NCBI GenBank assembly: GCA_016871115.1
Contig: VFZP01000006.1
Location: 1-38,694, forward strand
Reading direction: 5' to 3'
DNA from: Acidobacteriota bacterium
Lineage (GTDB): Bacteria > Acidobacteriota > Terriglobia > Bryobacterales > Bryobacteraceae
Length of the DNA: 38,694 nt
Part shown: positions 21,181 to 30,300 of the stretch, in pieces
Layout: each line of letters starts with the position of its first letter
Position numbering within the stretch: the stretch's first letter is position 1
Notes under the pieces: model-generated
Databases searched by the model: none
What the model saw: the letters and a program-made list of their open reading frames with translations, nothing else
Told to the model about the DNA's origin: nothing
Translations under genes and position numbers: made by a program

Positions 21181-21561
21181 GTGCCCAAGCGTTTTTTGAA
21201 CCCCGGTACGAAGCCTCCTGGCTACACGCACGTGGTGACAGCGACCACGCCCGCGCGCATGGTTTTCATCTCCGGACAAGGCGGGACCGATCCGCAAGGC
21301 AAGATGCCGGCGGACTTCGCCACGCAATGCGAGAACACGTTCGCGCATCTCACGCGGTGCCTGGCGCTGGGCGGCGCCACGTGGAAGGACGTGGTGAAGA
21401 TCAACTACTATCTGACGAACATTGCCAACCTTACCGAATTGCGCGCGATTCGCGCGAAGTACCTCATTATGGATGCGCCCCCCGCGGCGACGGCCGTGGA
21501 AACGAAGCTGAGCGGCGGCATGTTGATTGAAATCGAATGCACGGCGATGGTGGAGGGATAA
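21181..21561 (+). CDS. RidA/YjgF-family protein, Arg-less variant
   Basis: 126 residues of the Rid fold. Recognisable parts are FLNPGTKPPGYTHVV, RMVFISGQGGTDPQGKM, the helix FATQCENTFAHLTRCLALGG, WKDVVKINYYLTN, and the end LIEIECTAMVEG. In true RidA deaminases an Arg in the (P)xRSAVE segment binds the imine carboxylate. Here that segment is APPAATAVE, so the Arg is missing and imine deaminase activity is doubtful. The GTG start at 21181 matches the conserved N-terminus; a longer upstream start would run into the OPT gene. It lies 4 bases before a DapA-family gene. Confidence 0.88.
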   Translation: MPKRFLNPGTKPPGYTHVVTATTPARMVFISGQGGTDPQGKMPADFATQCENTFAHLTRCLALGGATWKDVVKINYYLTNIANLTELRAIRAKYLIMDAPPAATAVETKLSGGMLIEIECTAMVEG

Positions 21562-21565
21562 CGCG

Positions 21566-22498
21566 ATGCTGACGCGCCGTACTTTGCTGCTCTCCGCGAT
21601 GGCCGCGCCGCCGAAGCTGCGCGGGATCTTTCCGATTTTGCAGACGCCGTTCACAGGCGCCGATACGCTGGACCTCCCGGCGCTGGCCAAGCAGATCCGC
21701 TTCTGCGCGCGCACGGGCGTGCACGGCGTGGTGTGGCCTCAACTGGCGAGTGAGTACTCGGCGCTCTCTCGCGAAGAGCGGCTCGCCGGGATGGAGACGA
21801 TCGTCGCTGCGGCGCGCGGCACCAAGCCCGCCGTGGTGTTGGGCGTGCAGGCGCCGACAGCCGGCGAAGCGGCAGACTATGCGCGCGCGGCCACCCGGCT
21901 GGGCGCCCACGCGATCATCTCGCTGCCACCGGCGAAGGAAGAAGACGAGGGGCGGATTCGCGCCTACTACAAGGCGATTGGCGAGGCGTCGCCGTTGCCG
22001 CTGTTCATGCAGGCAGTGGGGAAGTTGAGCGTGGAGTACATTGCCGGACTCGCGCGCGAGATTCCCACGCTGCGGTACTTGAAAGACGAAGCCGGGCCCG
22101 TGCACTTGCGCATTACGCAGTTCCGCCGCATAGCGCCGGAGTTGCAGTCGTTCACCGGCTTTCACGGCAAGACGTTGTATGAAGAGATGGTGCGAGGGTC
22201 GGCGGGCACGATGCCGGCGGCGGGCTTCGGCGATCTGTATGCGTCAGCTTGGGAGTTGTTTGAGCAGGGCCGCCGGCGCGAGGCCGCGGAGTTTTGCTCA
22301 CGCGCGCTGCTGCTGATTACGTCGATGGAGACGTGGGGCATTCCGGCGTGCAAGTACGTGCTGCATTTGCGCGGCGTGTTTCCGAATTGGAAGATCCGGA
22401 GCGAGAGTCTGGGGGCGAAATCGGCGGGGTTCGATGAGTACGCGCGGCAGGCGATTGCGGAGCAGCTCGACGCGGTGCGGCCGTTTCTGCGGGCTTAG
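21566..22498 (+). CDS. DapA-family protein with Tat-like N-terminus
   Basis: 310 residues. The N-terminus MLTRRTLLLSAMAAPPK resembles a short twin-arginine signal, unusual for a DapA fold, which is normally cytoplasmic. The Schiff-base lysine is K173 (LRYLKDEAGP). The usual catalytic Tyr region reads LPLFMQAVG instead of a YN.P motif, so the Tyr is absent. A 2-oxo-acid aldolase or lyase role is likely; true dihydrodipicolinate synthase is unlikely. It is co-transcribed with the ridA-like gene, which could remove reactive enamines. The stop overlaps the vapC-like stop on the other strand. Confidence 0.85.
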   Translation: MLTRRTLLLSAMAAPPKLRGIFPILQTPFTGADTLDLPALAKQIRFCARTGVHGVVWPQLASEYSALSREERLAGMETIVAAARGTKPAVVLGVQAPTAGEAADYARAATRLGAHAIISLPPAKEEDEGRIRAYYKAIGEASPLPLFMQAVGKLSVEYIAGLAREIPTLRYLKDEAGPVHLRITQFRRIAPELQSFTGFHGKTLYEEMVRGSAGTMPAAGFGDLYASAWELFEQGRRREAAEFCSRALLLITSMETWGIPACKYVLHLRGVFPNWKIRSESLGAKSAGFDEYARQAIAEQLDAVRPFLRA

Positions 22499-22884
22499 GA
22501 AATACACTTCAACGCTTCACAGCCGATCAGCCGAACGTCAGAGGTGACCAGCGGGAGCTTCATCTCTATCGCTGTGGCGGCAATGAAACGATCGGCGGGG
22601 TCTTGGTGGGGCACATCGATCTCTCGCGCAAGTGCGGCGATGGCGAAGGTGAGTGGCGCCTCCCGAACCGGCAAGACCTGGCGCGCCCTCTCGATCCACT
22701 GGCCGGCCGTGCCTGCTGCGGGCACACGCCCGTGCTCGACGAGTAGGCACGTCTCCCAGAGGCTGATGGGGCTCAGGAACAGGATCGACGCCGGGTCCTC
22801 CATCGCTTGCCGCTGCTTGCGGGAAAGACGCCGGTCTCCGGCGAGAAACCAAAGCCAGGCGTGCGTATCAAGGAGGAATTTCAC
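22495..22884 (-). CDS. PIN-domain toxin (VapC-like)
   Basis: 129 residues starting at GTG (VKFLLDTHAWLWFLAGD). The acidic PIN residues are present: D6, E44 (SLWETCLL), D98 (QDPADRFIAAT) and D116 (LVTSDVRL). PIN toxins are metal-dependent ribonucleases that act on tRNA, rRNA or mRNA. The GTG is chosen because GTGA overlaps the antitoxin stop by exactly 4 bases. A longer frame adds seven non-conserved residues inside the antitoxin gene. Confidence 0.92.
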   Translation of the reverse strand: MKFLLDTHAWLWFLAGDRRLSRKQRQAMEDPASILFLSPISLWETCLLVEHGRVPAAGTAGQWIERARQVLPVREAPLTFAIAALAREIDVPHQDPADRFIAATAIEMKLPLVTSDVRLIGCEALKCIS

Positions 22885-23126
22885 TTCTTCCGCAACGCCT
22901 CCCAATGGGAGTCGCCGGCGGGAGTGACCACGTCACCCAGCGGACCGGTGAAGAGCGAGGCTTTCATGGCGCCGAAACCTGCCCTGTTTCGGGTGTGAGC
23001 CGGCGGTTGAACCACAGCCAAGGGTTTACCGTTCTTGAGGATTTCCAGCGGCTGCCCTGTTTCACGAACCCTGTCCAGCAAGCGGAGGCAGGTGGCTTTG
23101 AATTCTGAGACATTGATTCGCTCCAT
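22881..23126 (-). CDS. Phd/YefM-family antitoxin
   Basis: 81 residues. MERINVSEFKATCLRLLDRV plus LEILKNGKPLAVVQPP is the Phd/YefM DNA-binding fold. The C-terminal half (FGAMKASLFTGPLGDVVTPAGDSHWEAL) matches the flexible toxin-neutralising tail found with PIN toxins. The start at 23126 gives the conserved N-terminus; the 12 extra residues of the longer frame come from the operator region. It is the first gene of the toxin-antitoxin pair. Confidence 0.92.
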   Translation of the reverse strand: MERINVSEFKATCLRLLDRVRETGQPLEILKNGKPLAVVQPPAHTRNRAGFGAMKASLFTGPLGDVVTPAGDSHWEALRKK

Positions 23127-23135
23127 GTTCCAACG

Positions 23136-23162
23136 ATAGTCAGATACTGTGACCATAGTCAA
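23136..23162 (-). promoter_or_regulatory. Probable antitoxin operator with -35 box
   Basis: Two copies of ATAGTCA (23136-23142 and 23155-23161) lie 19 bases apart, just upstream of the antitoxin start; read on the coding strand they are TGACTAT. The distal copy overlaps a TTGACT -35-like hexamer (23162-23157). Such direct repeats about two helical turns apart suit autoregulation by Phd-type antitoxins. The -10 is not clear. Confidence 0.45.
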
Positions 23163-23173
23163 CTGAGCCGATT

Positions 23174-24519
23174 TCAGCGCGCCAGGTCCGCCCCGAGTTC
23201 GGCCGCCATTTCTCGCAGGCGCGCTTCCATTGCCTGGGCCCGAGTGGGCTCGGCGGCGGCTTGGTTGTGCCGCTCGCTGAGGTCGCGCTCGAGGTGATAC
23301 AGCTCCGTCACCGCATCACGCGGCGCGACGCCTTCGACGCCCTCGCTGCGCGCGATGCGGAGCTTCCATGGTCCCTGCCGAACGCCCTCGGGCACGCGGC
23401 GCGGAGGAAGAAGAACTCACGGCGCGGCGACGGGGCTTGCGTGGAGAGCATCGGGAGCAAATCGAACCCGTCATAGGTGCAGCCTTCGGGCAGTGTGCCG
23501 CCGACCGCGCGAACGAGCGTGGGAAACCAGTCCAGCGCGCAGGCGAGTTCGCGCAGCACTTGGCCTGCGGGGATGCGGCCGGGCCAGCGCGCGATCCCAG
23601 GCACGCGGAAGCCGCCTTCATAGCTGCCGCCCTTTGAACCACGCCACGGCCCAGGGCTGCCGGTGTGCCACCACTCGTTGCCCTGCTGCAGCATACGTTG
23701 CGGCAAGTTGTTCCAGGGGCCGTTATCGCTGAGGAACAGCAACATCGTGTTTGCGTCTTGCCCCGGCTCCTTCACCGCGCGGAGAATTTCGCCGACGCTC
23801 CAATCGAGTTCCTCAATCACGTCGCCATACATTCCCGCGGCTGACTTGCCACGCCGCGCGGCGCTCACCGCCAGCGGCAGGTGCGGCATCGCATACGGCA
23901 CATAGAGGAAGAACGGCTGCCCGGCGGACTCGCAGACGAACTTCACCGTTTCAGCCGTGTAGCGCTCGGTGATGCGGCTCTGATCGGTGACGCGCTCCAC
24001 GGTGTCGGCATTGCGGTAGAGCATCAACGGGCGTTCGGTCTTCACCCACGGCGCGATCATGTCGTTGCTGTACGGCAGCCCGAAGTATTGATCGAAGCCG
24101 CGCGCCACGGGCAAGCACTACGGCTGATGGCCGAGGTGCCACTTGCCGATGGCCATCGTGCGATACCCCAGCGGCTTCAACGCTTGCGGCAGCAGCACCT
24201 CACTCAGCGATAGGCCGTCTTTCGAATCCGGCCCGAAATTGTTCGGCTGTTTCGCGCGCATCGGGTAGCGGCCCGTCAGCAGGCCCACGCGCGACGGAGT
24301 GCAGACGGAAGCGGCGGCGTAGTAGCTGGTGAGGCGCGCGCCTTCGGCCGCCATGCGATCGAGGTTCGGCGTGCGAATCATCGGATGGCCGTAACAGCCG
24401 AGGTTGCCCCAGCCCATGTCGTCGGCGAATAGGACGATGAAGTTCGGACGGCGCTGCCGTTGCGCCAACAGGGAGCCGGCCGCCGATCCGAGGAAGGCAC
24501 GCCGAGTGGATGAGACCAT
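23174..24519 (-). pseudogene. Tat-exported type I sulfatase, interrupted
   Basis: The N-terminal part (24519-24121) has a Tat signal (STRRAFLGSAAGSLLA), metal-binding DD at 33-34 and the formylglycine motif CTPSR with C73. TAG at 24118-24120 interrupts just after KWHLGHQP, where the family often has Gln. The frame then resumes with LPVARGFDQYFGLPYSNDM and runs to about 23395. There a one-base frame change is needed to reach the C-terminal part (VRQGPWKLRIARSEG to ELGADLAR). An intact protein would be about 448 residues and would hydrolyse a sulfate ester in the periplasm. Either the gene is decaying or the consensus has errors. The antitoxin gene lies 47 bases downstream on the same strand. 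Confidence 0.82.
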
Positions 24520-24543
24520 CTGTCGAATTTACACCTGCACGGC

Positions 24544-24591
24544 TTGTCGCGGAAATGCCAATGCCGTATGATTACCTCAGCCACAGGGGAA
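24544..24591 (+). promoter_or_regulatory. Promoter and ribosome binding site of the macroglobulin gene
   Basis: TTGTCG (24544-24549), a 17-base spacer and TATGAT (24567-24572) form a sigma70-like promoter, the clearest in the window. AGGGGAA (24585-24591) lies six bases before GTG at 24598 and decides that start over upstream in-frame ATG and TTG codons. Confidence 0.55.
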
Positions 24592-24597
24592 TGCAAC

Positions 24598-27500
24598 GTG
24601 CGGGGAACTGAAATCACCATACTCGGCGCCGCCGCAGCGTGTGGTTGCACTGCGCAGGCACAGACGGTTTTTCTTGACGACACTTGGCTGCGGGCCGTCC
24701 AGCGAAATGGCAGCACGGTGGTACTGGTTCCGGTAACGAACCAGGCGCCGTCGCCCATCGACGCACAGTTGCGCCTGGCTTGGTTGTCGCCGCGCGAGGA
24801 GGAGACCAGCAACGGCGCGCGCATGGTGACCATCTCGCTAGGCACGTCCGTGATAGAGGTTCCATTTCCGCTCACGCATTCTTCCGCGTGGGCGCGGCTC
24901 CGCTATTCGCTCAAGCCCGCGTCGGCCTCGGCCGCGCGGTTTCTTGCACCCTTGGCTGGCATCGCGCCGTTGCCTCACATCGCGGCGTTTCCATGTGAAG
25001 TGCGCGCCTCCGTCGCGGGCGAAGCGCGGCCGGACCGGACACTGGCGGTTTATGCACAGGCCTTGCATCCGGTAACGCGCCAGACAGTGGGGGGCGTGGA
25101 GTGGAAGGCGATACTCAGCGGTAACGGCGACGAAGAGTGGAAGCCGCGAAGCGTGCGCACGCTGGCCGGGGGCGCGGTGGAATTTTCGTTCGACTTGTCG
25201 AAACTGCCGCAGGACTCGCGCGACGACGATCTGGACTTCGACATCGAAGCCACTCTGGGTGACTTCACACAAGACCTGTCGCTCGACGTGCCCTGGCGCG
25301 CGCTTCCCTCCGCCCGCATTCAGACGGACAAGCCGCTGTACCAACCCGGCCAGACCCTCCGAACCCGAGCGGTGGTATTGGATGCGCGCCGCCGGGCGTG
25401 GGCCGGAGCGAAGGTGATGCTGCGCGTGGAAAGCCGGAACGGCGAGCGCGTGCACTCGGCGGTGCTGACGTCGTCGCGTTTTGGCGCAGTGCAGGACGAG
25501 TGGGTGTGGCCCGCGTCGGCAGAGCTGGGGCACTATTGCGTGTCGATACGGATTGCGGGCGAAGAGGACGGCGGGACAACCTTAGCCACACACACGGTGC
25601 GCTTGAACCGATGTGAGCTGCCGCTCTTCAAGGCCACCGCGCAGCCGGACCGGGGCTTCTATCTCCCCGGGCGATCCGCACGAGTGACCGTGCGCGCGGA
25701 GTATCTTTTCGGCAAATCGGTGCCGAAGGCGAAGGTGAAGATCGAAAGCGATCGCGAGGGCGATCGGACCGTGGCGGAAGGCGAGGCCGGGAGCGATGGC
25801 GTCTTTGCGGCCTCGCTCACCATGCAAGCAATGGAGCCGCTCTTGCCCGGCTATGCGCGGTTCCAGGATTTTCGCTACACCGCCCACGTCACCGATCCTG
25901 TGTCGGGCCGTACTGAGCAACGGGAGTTCGACGTGCGGCTATCGCGCGAACCGCTGCACATTTACCTGTCGCAGCCGGCGGCGGGCGGGCCGCTGCCCTC
26001 GCCGCTCTACGTCACGGTGTCGCATGCCGACGGGCAGCCGGCAGAAGCGCGCGTGACGATCCGGATCGGAGCACAGAGCTTAGAAATGTCCACGAATCGC
26101 TACGGCGTGGGCCGGGCCATGATCTCGCCCCCCGCACGCGAAATCGACGCGAAAGTGCCAGCGGAGACGCCGGGCGGAGCCACTGGCGTGTGGACGGAGC
26201 GCCTGCAAGGGTTTCATGCGGGAAGCCAAGCAAGACTCAGCACGGCTCGTACTCTCTATCGCGCGGGCGAAGCCGTGACGCTCACTCTCGCCGCACCCAC
26301 AGCAGGGTTGGCATCCACGGTGTTGATTCACGCGGTGGCCGATGGCCTCCACCTGGCCACGCGCGCAATGCAACTGACGCAGGGGCGCGGCACCGTCACA
26401 TTTCCGTATCAGCCTGAGTTCCGCCGCGCCGTTACCTTCGTCGCCTCAACGGGCCGTTCGCCCATGGCATCGGACGCCGAACGTACGGTGCTCTTTCCGG
26501 ACGGTTCGGATCTGGCGCTCAGCGCCACGCCCGAGCGCGCCATGTACAAGCCCGGCGATACCGCAGCGCTCCGCTTCCGCGTGACCGCGGCCGACGGGCA
26601 CGCTGAACCGGCGACGCTAGGCCTCGCCATCGTGGACGAGGCGGTGATGGAACGTGCGCGCAGCGACGCGCAGCCATCGTGGTTTGCCTGCGCGTATTGC
26701 GCCGACGGGGGCCGCCATGAGGTGGGCGGCATAGGGCTGAGCGACCTGTTCCTGCTACCCGCGGACTGCCGTCACGACGCCGAACTGAATCTGGTGGCCG
26801 AGTTGCTGGCTTCAAAAATCTTCGCAACAGCGCAGAACGAAGTAAGCGAGAGCCTGTTCGATGCGCCGGAGTTCCAGCGGATGAAAGAGCAGATGAAGCT
26901 GCTGGAGGCTGCGCTGGAAAAGCACTACGCCCAGACCCTGGTTTTTCCGCGCCGCGATGAAGAGTTGCTGACAGCGAGCGGGCCAGTTTGGGCGAACCTC
27001 AAGGACCCGTGGGAGAGGCCTTATCGCGCTGCGTATTCGGTTGAAGGCGAACACTTCAGAATCGACCTTTGGAGCGCCGGACCGGACCGCCAGCATCACA
27101 CCGCGGACGACATATCCGCGGCCGTGTTCCGTAAACCGTATTTCACCCCCACCGCGCGGCTGATGCGCGATGCCTTCGAGGCCGCCGGAGATTATCCCGC
27201 GGCGGAGCCGAAACTGAACGCGTTGCTGGCCGCACGTGGGCTGACGCTGGGCGCTTTGTTCGATCCGTGGAACACGCCGTACCGCGCCAGCATCTATTGC
27301 CACACCGGCGAGTGCCGCGTAACAATCGTCAGCAGCGGGCCGGACCGGCGGCCCGACACGGGCGACGATGTGCACGTCGCCTCCTTCAGCGGCCCGCACT
27401 TCCGCCGCGCTGGTGACGCCATCCGCAAAGCAATGGCCGCCGCGAAGACTCCGCCACAAACGGAAGCAGCGTTTCGCGACGTTCTCTCCGCCGCGGGCGT

Positions 27501-30279
27501 CGATCTCACGCGTGATCTCGATCCGTGGCAGCGACCGTACCGGATCGCAACGGCGGTGGCCGTCAGCTATGCTGACGTGCTGCGGATGCGCACAGAGCGG
27601 GTGTACGGGTAAACCGCGCCGCCGCCCGGACGCATCGAAACGATCCCGGTGACGCAACGGCAACTCGTGTTCAAGCTCCGCAGCGCGGGTCCGGATGGGA
27701 AAGAAAACAGCTACGACGATTTCGACGTAGCGCAGTTCTTCGTGTTGCTCTCGCAGGAAACGGGAGCGGGCCCGGTAGAGCCCACGCCAACTCGCGCGCC
27801 GGTGGCGCAGGATCGCGGCACAGGGACGATCGCCGGGCGGGTGCTCGATGCGTCGGGCGCGACGGTGCCGCGCACTCGCGTAATCTTGCGCGATGTCACA
27901 GGCCGCGAGTTTGAGACCGCCGCGGATGACGATGGCGTGTTTGAGTTTCTAGGCGTGCCGCCCGGCGATTATTCGCTCGATGCACAGTCACCCGGCTTCC
28001 GGCCATACTCGCTCAAGGGTGTACCCGTGCAGGCATCGCGTGTGACCACGGTGGAAATCCAGCTGGAGGTGGGTGCAGTAGCCGAGACCATCGATGTACG
28101 CGCGGAGGTTCCGCTGCTGATGACGTCGTCCGCACAAGTGAGCGTAGCGGTTGAGGCCGCGCCGCTTTCCACGCCACGCGTACGCGAGTACTCCCCGGAA
28201 ACGCTCCTTTGGTAGCCCGAGATCGTCACCGCAGCGGATGGCACCGCGCGCGTCACGGTGCCGCTGGCAGGCAACATCACCACGTGGTAAGTGGCCGCGA
28301 TCGCCTCGACACTCGAGGGCCGGTTCGCCGAAACCTCCACGAGCTTCCGCACCTTCGAACCCTTCTTCGCCGACTTCACGCCGCCGCAAGTGCTCACCGC
28401 CGGCGACCGGATTGACCTGCCCGTCACCGTGCGCAACTACACGGGAGGCGCGCTAGCAACCGCGGTGCAGTTCGCGACACAGAGCGCAGATCTGCGAATC
28501 GAGGGCAGCGCATCGCAGAACGGAACGTTGGCCGCCAACGAGTCAGGTAACTTCGCGTTCCGGCTTCATGCGGACGCGCCTGCGGAGAAGGCTTCGCTGC
28601 GAGCGGCGGCACGTGCGGGCGGCGGGATGGGTGATGCACTACGGCGTGAGTTGCGCGTTCAGCCTAACGGCCAGCGTGTGACGACCACGCGCGCCGATCT
28701 CATTACGCGTGCCGGAGCCACCACGTTTGAAGGTGTTGCGATCCCGGCCTCGGCCATCGCCGGAGCCACGCGCGCGGAACTTTGCCTCTATCCGAACTTT
28801 GCCGCGCTGCTATGGCACTCGGCCGCGGCCATCGTGCGCGAGCCTCATGGTTGCGCCGAACAGATCACGTCAGCCGGATATGCAAACCTGATCGCGCTGC
28901 GTTTTGCCCGCGCCACAAGCGGCGGCAGGGCATCCGATGCCAAATGGGAGAAGTCCGCGCTCACCCACGTGCGGCAGGCGGTGGAGGCACTGAAAGGCCT
29001 GGCGGATGCCAGCGGCGGCGGCGTGCCGTACTGGCGCTCGGAGAAGCCCAATGTCGCGGTGACCGCGCAGGCCCTCAGCTTTTTGCTCGAAGCGCGCGAG
29101 GCCGTGCCCGTGGATACGGCGCTGATTGAGAGCCTGGTGGCGTGACTGGAGGGAACGCAGTCGGCCACGGGCACGTGGGAGCCGCACTGCACATCGAGCG
29201 CGCCGCAGGTACGGCAACTGGCGGCGCATGTCGCGCGGGCGCTGGCACAGGCGAAGCGGTCAGGCGTGGCCGTAAAAGGCGCCGTGCTCGGCGCAGCGTT
29301 CCATCACCTGGCAACCGGCGCGGAGTCAACCGGCGAGCCCTATCTGCTGGCGCAGTATGCGCTGGCTGCGGTGGATGCAGGCGAAGAGGCAACCGCGGAG
29401 ACCGTGGTCCAGCAATTGGCCGCCGGTGCACGAGAAGAGCGTGGCGCGCTGTACTGGGATTTACCCACCAACACGCCCATCCACGGGTCGGGCAACGCCG
29501 GCCGGCAGGAGGCGACGGGTCTTGCGGTCACGGCGCTCAGCGTCTGGCGCAACCGGCACACCAACGCCGGCGCCGCCTTCGATCCGCTCATCCGCCGCGG
29601 CACGTTATTCCTGCTGCGCAACCGCGATGCACTCGGATGGTGGAGTTCTAAGCAAGGCACGCTGCGCGCGATGCAGGCTGTCGTGGCGATGCTCGGCACC
29701 ACCCCATCCAGCACCGCCGCGTCAACAGTGACGCTGCGCGCGGGCGGACAGACCCTGCGCACTATTCCGCTGCCAACGCGCTCTACCGACGCCATCAGCA
29801 TTGACATCGCTTCGCGGCCGGCCGGGCCGGTGGAGCTCAGAACTACCTCCGCCAGTCCAGTGATCGCGCAGTTGGTGGTGACGCATTGGCTGCCCTGGGC
29901 GCGCACGCGGCCGCGCGAGTCCGCCGAACTGCGGCTTGCAGTGAGCTTCAGCCGCACCGAGGCGGGCGTGCGCGAACCTGTGCGCTGCCAGATCAGGGCC
30001 GAGCGCGTGGGCTTTCGCGGGTACGGCATGATGATTGCGGGAGTGGGCCTGCCACCGGGCGCGGAGGTGGATCGCACCTCGCTCCCATACTCCGCCGAAG
30101 TACTGCCGGACCGCGTGCGCTTCTGCGTCTGGCCCCGGGCCGGTGGTGAAGAGCTGACGTTCTTCGTCTCCGCGCGCTATCCGCTCGACGCGCGTTCGGC
30201 CGCGCCATCGATCCTGTATGACTACTACAATCCTGACGCGCTCACCGAATTGCCTCCGGTAAAGTGGCGCATCGATTGA
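24598..30279 (+). pseudogene. Alpha-2-macroglobulin family protein with inserted pseudopilin-like repeats, four in-frame stops
   Basis: One continuous frame of 1,894 codons interrupted only by stops at 27610 (TAA), 28213 (TAG), 28288 (TAA) and 29143 (TGA), with no frameshift. From the N-terminus: a signal-like start; macroglobulin MG domains (TDKPLYQPGQTLRTRAVV near residue 240); a bait-like region (LGLAIVDEAV); three pseudopilin-like repeats; a carboxypeptidase-regulatory domain (27817-28098); the A2M core (SPETLLW...NITTW); and the thioester motif GCAEQ with Cys at 28852-28854. Intact members trap proteases in the periplasm or on the surface. Each stop lies at a place where one transition from Gln, Arg or Trp codons would create it. 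No penicillin-binding protein 1C partner is adjacent. Confidence 0.85.
26887..27753 (+). repeat. Three tandem ~86-residue pseudopilin (GspG)-like modules
   Basis: Units start near 26887, 27145 and 27403. The motif DPWxxPYR begins at 27004, 27262 and 27520, exactly 258 bases apart each time. The motif S(A/S)GPD begins at 27073, 27331 and 27682; the third unit carries about 31 extra residues and the TAA at 27610. DPWGxPYxY followed by SxGPDGxxxTxDD is the C-terminal calcium-binding signature of type II secretion pseudopilins. The first two units keep TADD and TGDD, the third has YDD. Confidence 0.75.
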
Positions 30280-30300
30280 CAGGACTGCGACTTTCAACGC

